DNA of 37,096 nucleotides, from assembly GCA_036897485.1 (NCBI GenBank), contig JAYMTF010000406.1, forward strand, positions 1-37,096, given 5' to 3'. The position numbers and the translations under genes are program-made. Positions 36,085-37,096 of this stretch are shown here, piece by piece (within the stretch, counting starts at the first letter, position 1; every line of letters begins with the position of its first letter). Source of the stretch: Pelargonium nanum (Eukaryota > Streptophyta > Magnoliopsida > Geraniales > Geraniaceae). The notes beneath the pieces were generated by a model, which ran no database searches, had not been told where the DNA came from, and worked only from the letters and a program-made list of their open reading frames with translations.

Positions 36085-36168
36085 AGCCTCAGAAGGAAGG
36101 CAGTAGGTAAAACGTAATCAAAGATATTCATACAATTTACACGAATACCATGTTCCTCATCATCGATA
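36085..36168 (-). ncRNA. Box C/D snoRNA with 18S guide AAGGAAGGCAG
   Basis: Box C is ATGATGA (36163..36157) and box D is CTGA (36092..36089), 64 nt apart, with a C'-like TTTGATTA between them. The 11 nt immediately before D are perfectly complementary to conserved 18S AAGGAAGGCAG, and three more bases pair after one mismatch. The predicted methylated base is the A at the fifth position (AAGGA). This is close to or the same as the site of yeast snR87 (A436, from memory). A D' box is not canonical (ATGA). I see no strong terminal stem, so the ends are approximate. Spacing to the neighbouring snoRNAs supports it. Confidence 0.78.
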
Positions 36169-36229
36169 AATCAAAATTTTCGAAAATATATCAAAACGAG
36201 AATGAAGAAAAATGATTAGAAAACAAAAT

Positions 36230-36320
36230 TATTCGGCCTCATAGAGAAGATTAGATTTATCAACACGATTATAAATTTCAGACATATGCTTGTCAAAATT
36301 GATATAATCATCGGCCAATA
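36230..36320 (-). ncRNA. U27: U27 box C/D snoRNA (18S A27/A28 guide)
   Basis: A terminal stem TATTGGCC/GGCCGAATA (36320..36313 with 36238..36230, one bulged G) encloses boxes C ATGATTA (36311..36305), D' CTGA (36281..36278), C' TGTTGATA and a D-like ATGA (36242..36239). Before D' lies GACAAGCATATG, complementary over 12 nt to 18S CAUAUGCUUGUC near the 5' end. The fifth base is the A methylated by animal U27 and yeast snR74 (human A27, yeast A28, from memory). The same guide segment occurs in human U27. The D box departs from CTGA, so the D guide may be inactive; I recognise no target for it. Confidence 0.85.
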
Positions 36321-36378
36321 GATATTCAAAATTTTGAAGAATAAAAAAACAAAAACGAAATAAGAAGGTTAGAGAATC

Positions 36379-36488
36379 GGAGAAGACTCAGAATATGGGT
36401 GGTGATATATCAGTATGGTCGGCAAGGCCCGTACGAGGCCATTACGACGAACGAGACCTTTCAGATAACACTCGTCACCGTCGACTCC
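36379..36488 (-). ncRNA. Box C/D-like snoRNA with several 18S complementarities
   Basis: A terminal stem GGAGTCGAC/GTCTTCTCC (36488..36480 with 36387..36379; seven pairs with a two-base internal mismatch) encloses a C-like GTGACGA (36478..36472, one change from RTGATGA). There are three CTGA boxes (36464..36461, 36413..36410, 36391..36388). Before the last CTGA, 11 nt pair with 18S UAUGGGUGGUG, extendable by G-U pairs. Before the middle CTGA, 14 nt pair with 18S UAUGGUCG-CAAGGC across a one-base bulge. A third match of 13 nt, to 18S ACGAACGAGACCU, follows the first CTGA rather than preceding it, so it does not fit the usual guide rule. The length (110 nt) is larger than average. It is the first RNA after the promoter. 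Confidence 0.7.
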
Positions 36489-36650
36489 AATGTACACAAC
36501 CAAATTGAACAATAAATCGCGGAAAAACAAAATTTGAGACTCAGAAGAAGAAAATAGCAGTAGATCGATTGAGAGAGAAACAGAACTGAGATTTAGAAGA
36601 AGCAAAGATCTGTAGATCGATTGAGAGAAAGAGAAAGAGAAAGCGAATGA
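36489..36650 (-). other. CT-rich leader of the snoRNA transcript
   Basis: About 160 nt between the expected transcription start (about 30 nt after the TATA box) and the first snoRNA. It is rich in TTCTCT on the minus strand. It contains a 17-nt direct repeat, GTAGATCGATTGAGAGA on the plus strand, at 36560..36576 and 36612..36628. No ATG-initiated frame of note is present. Confidence 0.5.
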
Positions 36651-36675
36651 GATTTGTTGGTGGTGGTGGCTAGTA

Positions 36676-36734
36676 TTTATATAAAGGAATTAGGGTTTCT
36701 TTTGTGTTGATCGTTACTTTACTCGTTAGGGTTT
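36676..36734 (-). promoter_or_regulatory. snoRNA cluster promoter: TATA box and two telo boxes
   Basis: On the minus strand, two AAACCCTAA telo boxes (36734..36726 and 36698..36690) precede a TATA box, TTTATATAAA (36685..36676), the nearer one by 4 nt. Telo boxes close to a TATA box are the known arrangement in plant snoRNA and ribosomal protein genes. A site II element (TGGGCY), the usual partner, is not found in the nearby upstream sequence. Confidence 0.75.
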
Positions 36735-36976
36735 TTTTTTTTGTGTGACTATGCTAAGATGAGCGAGGGTGTGGTTTTACTAACGTGCGCTCCACCTGGG
36801 ATGGCATGAGTGACGACAGCTATCCGGTTAGTGTCATATTATGAAGTCAAAATCTATAAATTAAATTGAACATCAAAATAGTTCACAGTGTTCACTTACT
36901 ATGATTTTAGTGTTATGTTAAAGTGAATTGACTTAGTTGATTTTTTTTTCTTTAGTTAGTTGTTCCTATTGATTTA
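36735..36976. other. Spacer upstream of the snoRNA promoter
   Basis: About 240 bp without a gene or recognisable motif. Confidence 0.5.
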
Positions 36977-37096
36977 CTCACTCCGTCCCAAAATGAGTGT
37001 CTTGTTTTCATTTTTTTGCAAAAATTAAAGATTACTAAATAATTTAATGTGTTTCTAATATTACCCTCACTTTCCCACCTACACCTCATGTGCAGT
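36977..37096. mobile_element. Stowaway-like MITE, cut by the window end
   Basis: After a TA dinucleotide (36975..36976) the sequence CTCACTCCGTCCCAAAATGA is nearly the canonical Stowaway terminus (CTCCCTCCGTCCCA, from memory), followed by GTGTCTTG. AT-rich interior sequence continues to the window edge. The second terminus and the matching TA must lie outside. Confidence 0.75.

Noticed and set aside
36394..36459. 18S rRNA pseudogene fragment on the plus strand
   Set aside because: The three 18S-like pieces are in a different order from 18S and two lie directly beside D-type boxes, so complementary guides on the minus strand fit better.
36369..36605. 78-codon minus-strand frame
   Set aside because: It lacks an ATG start, runs from the CT-rich leader into the first snoRNA, and its content is explained by guide and box elements.

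Overview
This is nuclear DNA of a eudicot plant. The genes are split by many short GT-AG introns, the spacers are AT-rich, and every protein I recognise is a plant family. Five genes (PERK1, the TilS-like RSY3, a Mpv17/PMP22 protein, PLSP1 and a LEA-2 protein) occur in the same order as in the Arabidopsis block At3g24550-At3g24600 (from memory). A RABG3 (Rab7) GTPase, site-1 protease and a PPR gene lie between them here. I cannot name the species.

Layout. 1-3744 (+): PERK1-type receptor kinase, 5' end outside the window. 4556-4698: small SINE with a perfect target-site duplication. 4948-6739 (+): RABG3-type Rab7 GTPase. 7485-13967 (-): site-1 protease (SBT6.1/S1P), ten coding exons, one GC-AG intron, and a 5' uORF whose stop overlaps the start codon. 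14340-15072: a large foldback (arms about 360 bp) between S1P and the next gene. 15148-19105 (+): plastid tRNA(Ile)-lysidine synthase (TilS/RSY3). 20103-23287 (-): Mpv17/PMP22 membrane protein. 26157-28470 (+): P-class PPR protein. 29095-31377 (+): plastidic type I signal peptidase PLSP1. 31560-32776 (-): LEA-2 membrane protein, tail to tail with PLSP1.

33000-37096 has no protein gene I can support but is not empty. It holds a tRNA-derived SINE head, a 233-bp MITE with 24-bp perfect inverted repeats, several palindromes, and the edge of a Stowaway MITE. Its most notable content is on the minus strand at 35942-36734. Two telo boxes and a TATA box are followed by a CT-rich leader and four evenly spaced box C/D snoRNAs. 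Their guide segments match conserved 18S or 25S rRNA; one is a U27 homologue and one carries a U18-like 25S guide. This looks like a polycistronic snoRNA gene that an ORF-based annotation would miss.

The protein genes are housekeeping and signalling loci that do not form a pathway, although two of them (TilS/RSY3, PLSP1) serve the plastid. Exon boundaries were derived by hand from splice-site consensus, reading-frame continuity and remembered family sequences. They are internally consistent (all frames close) but have no transcript support.
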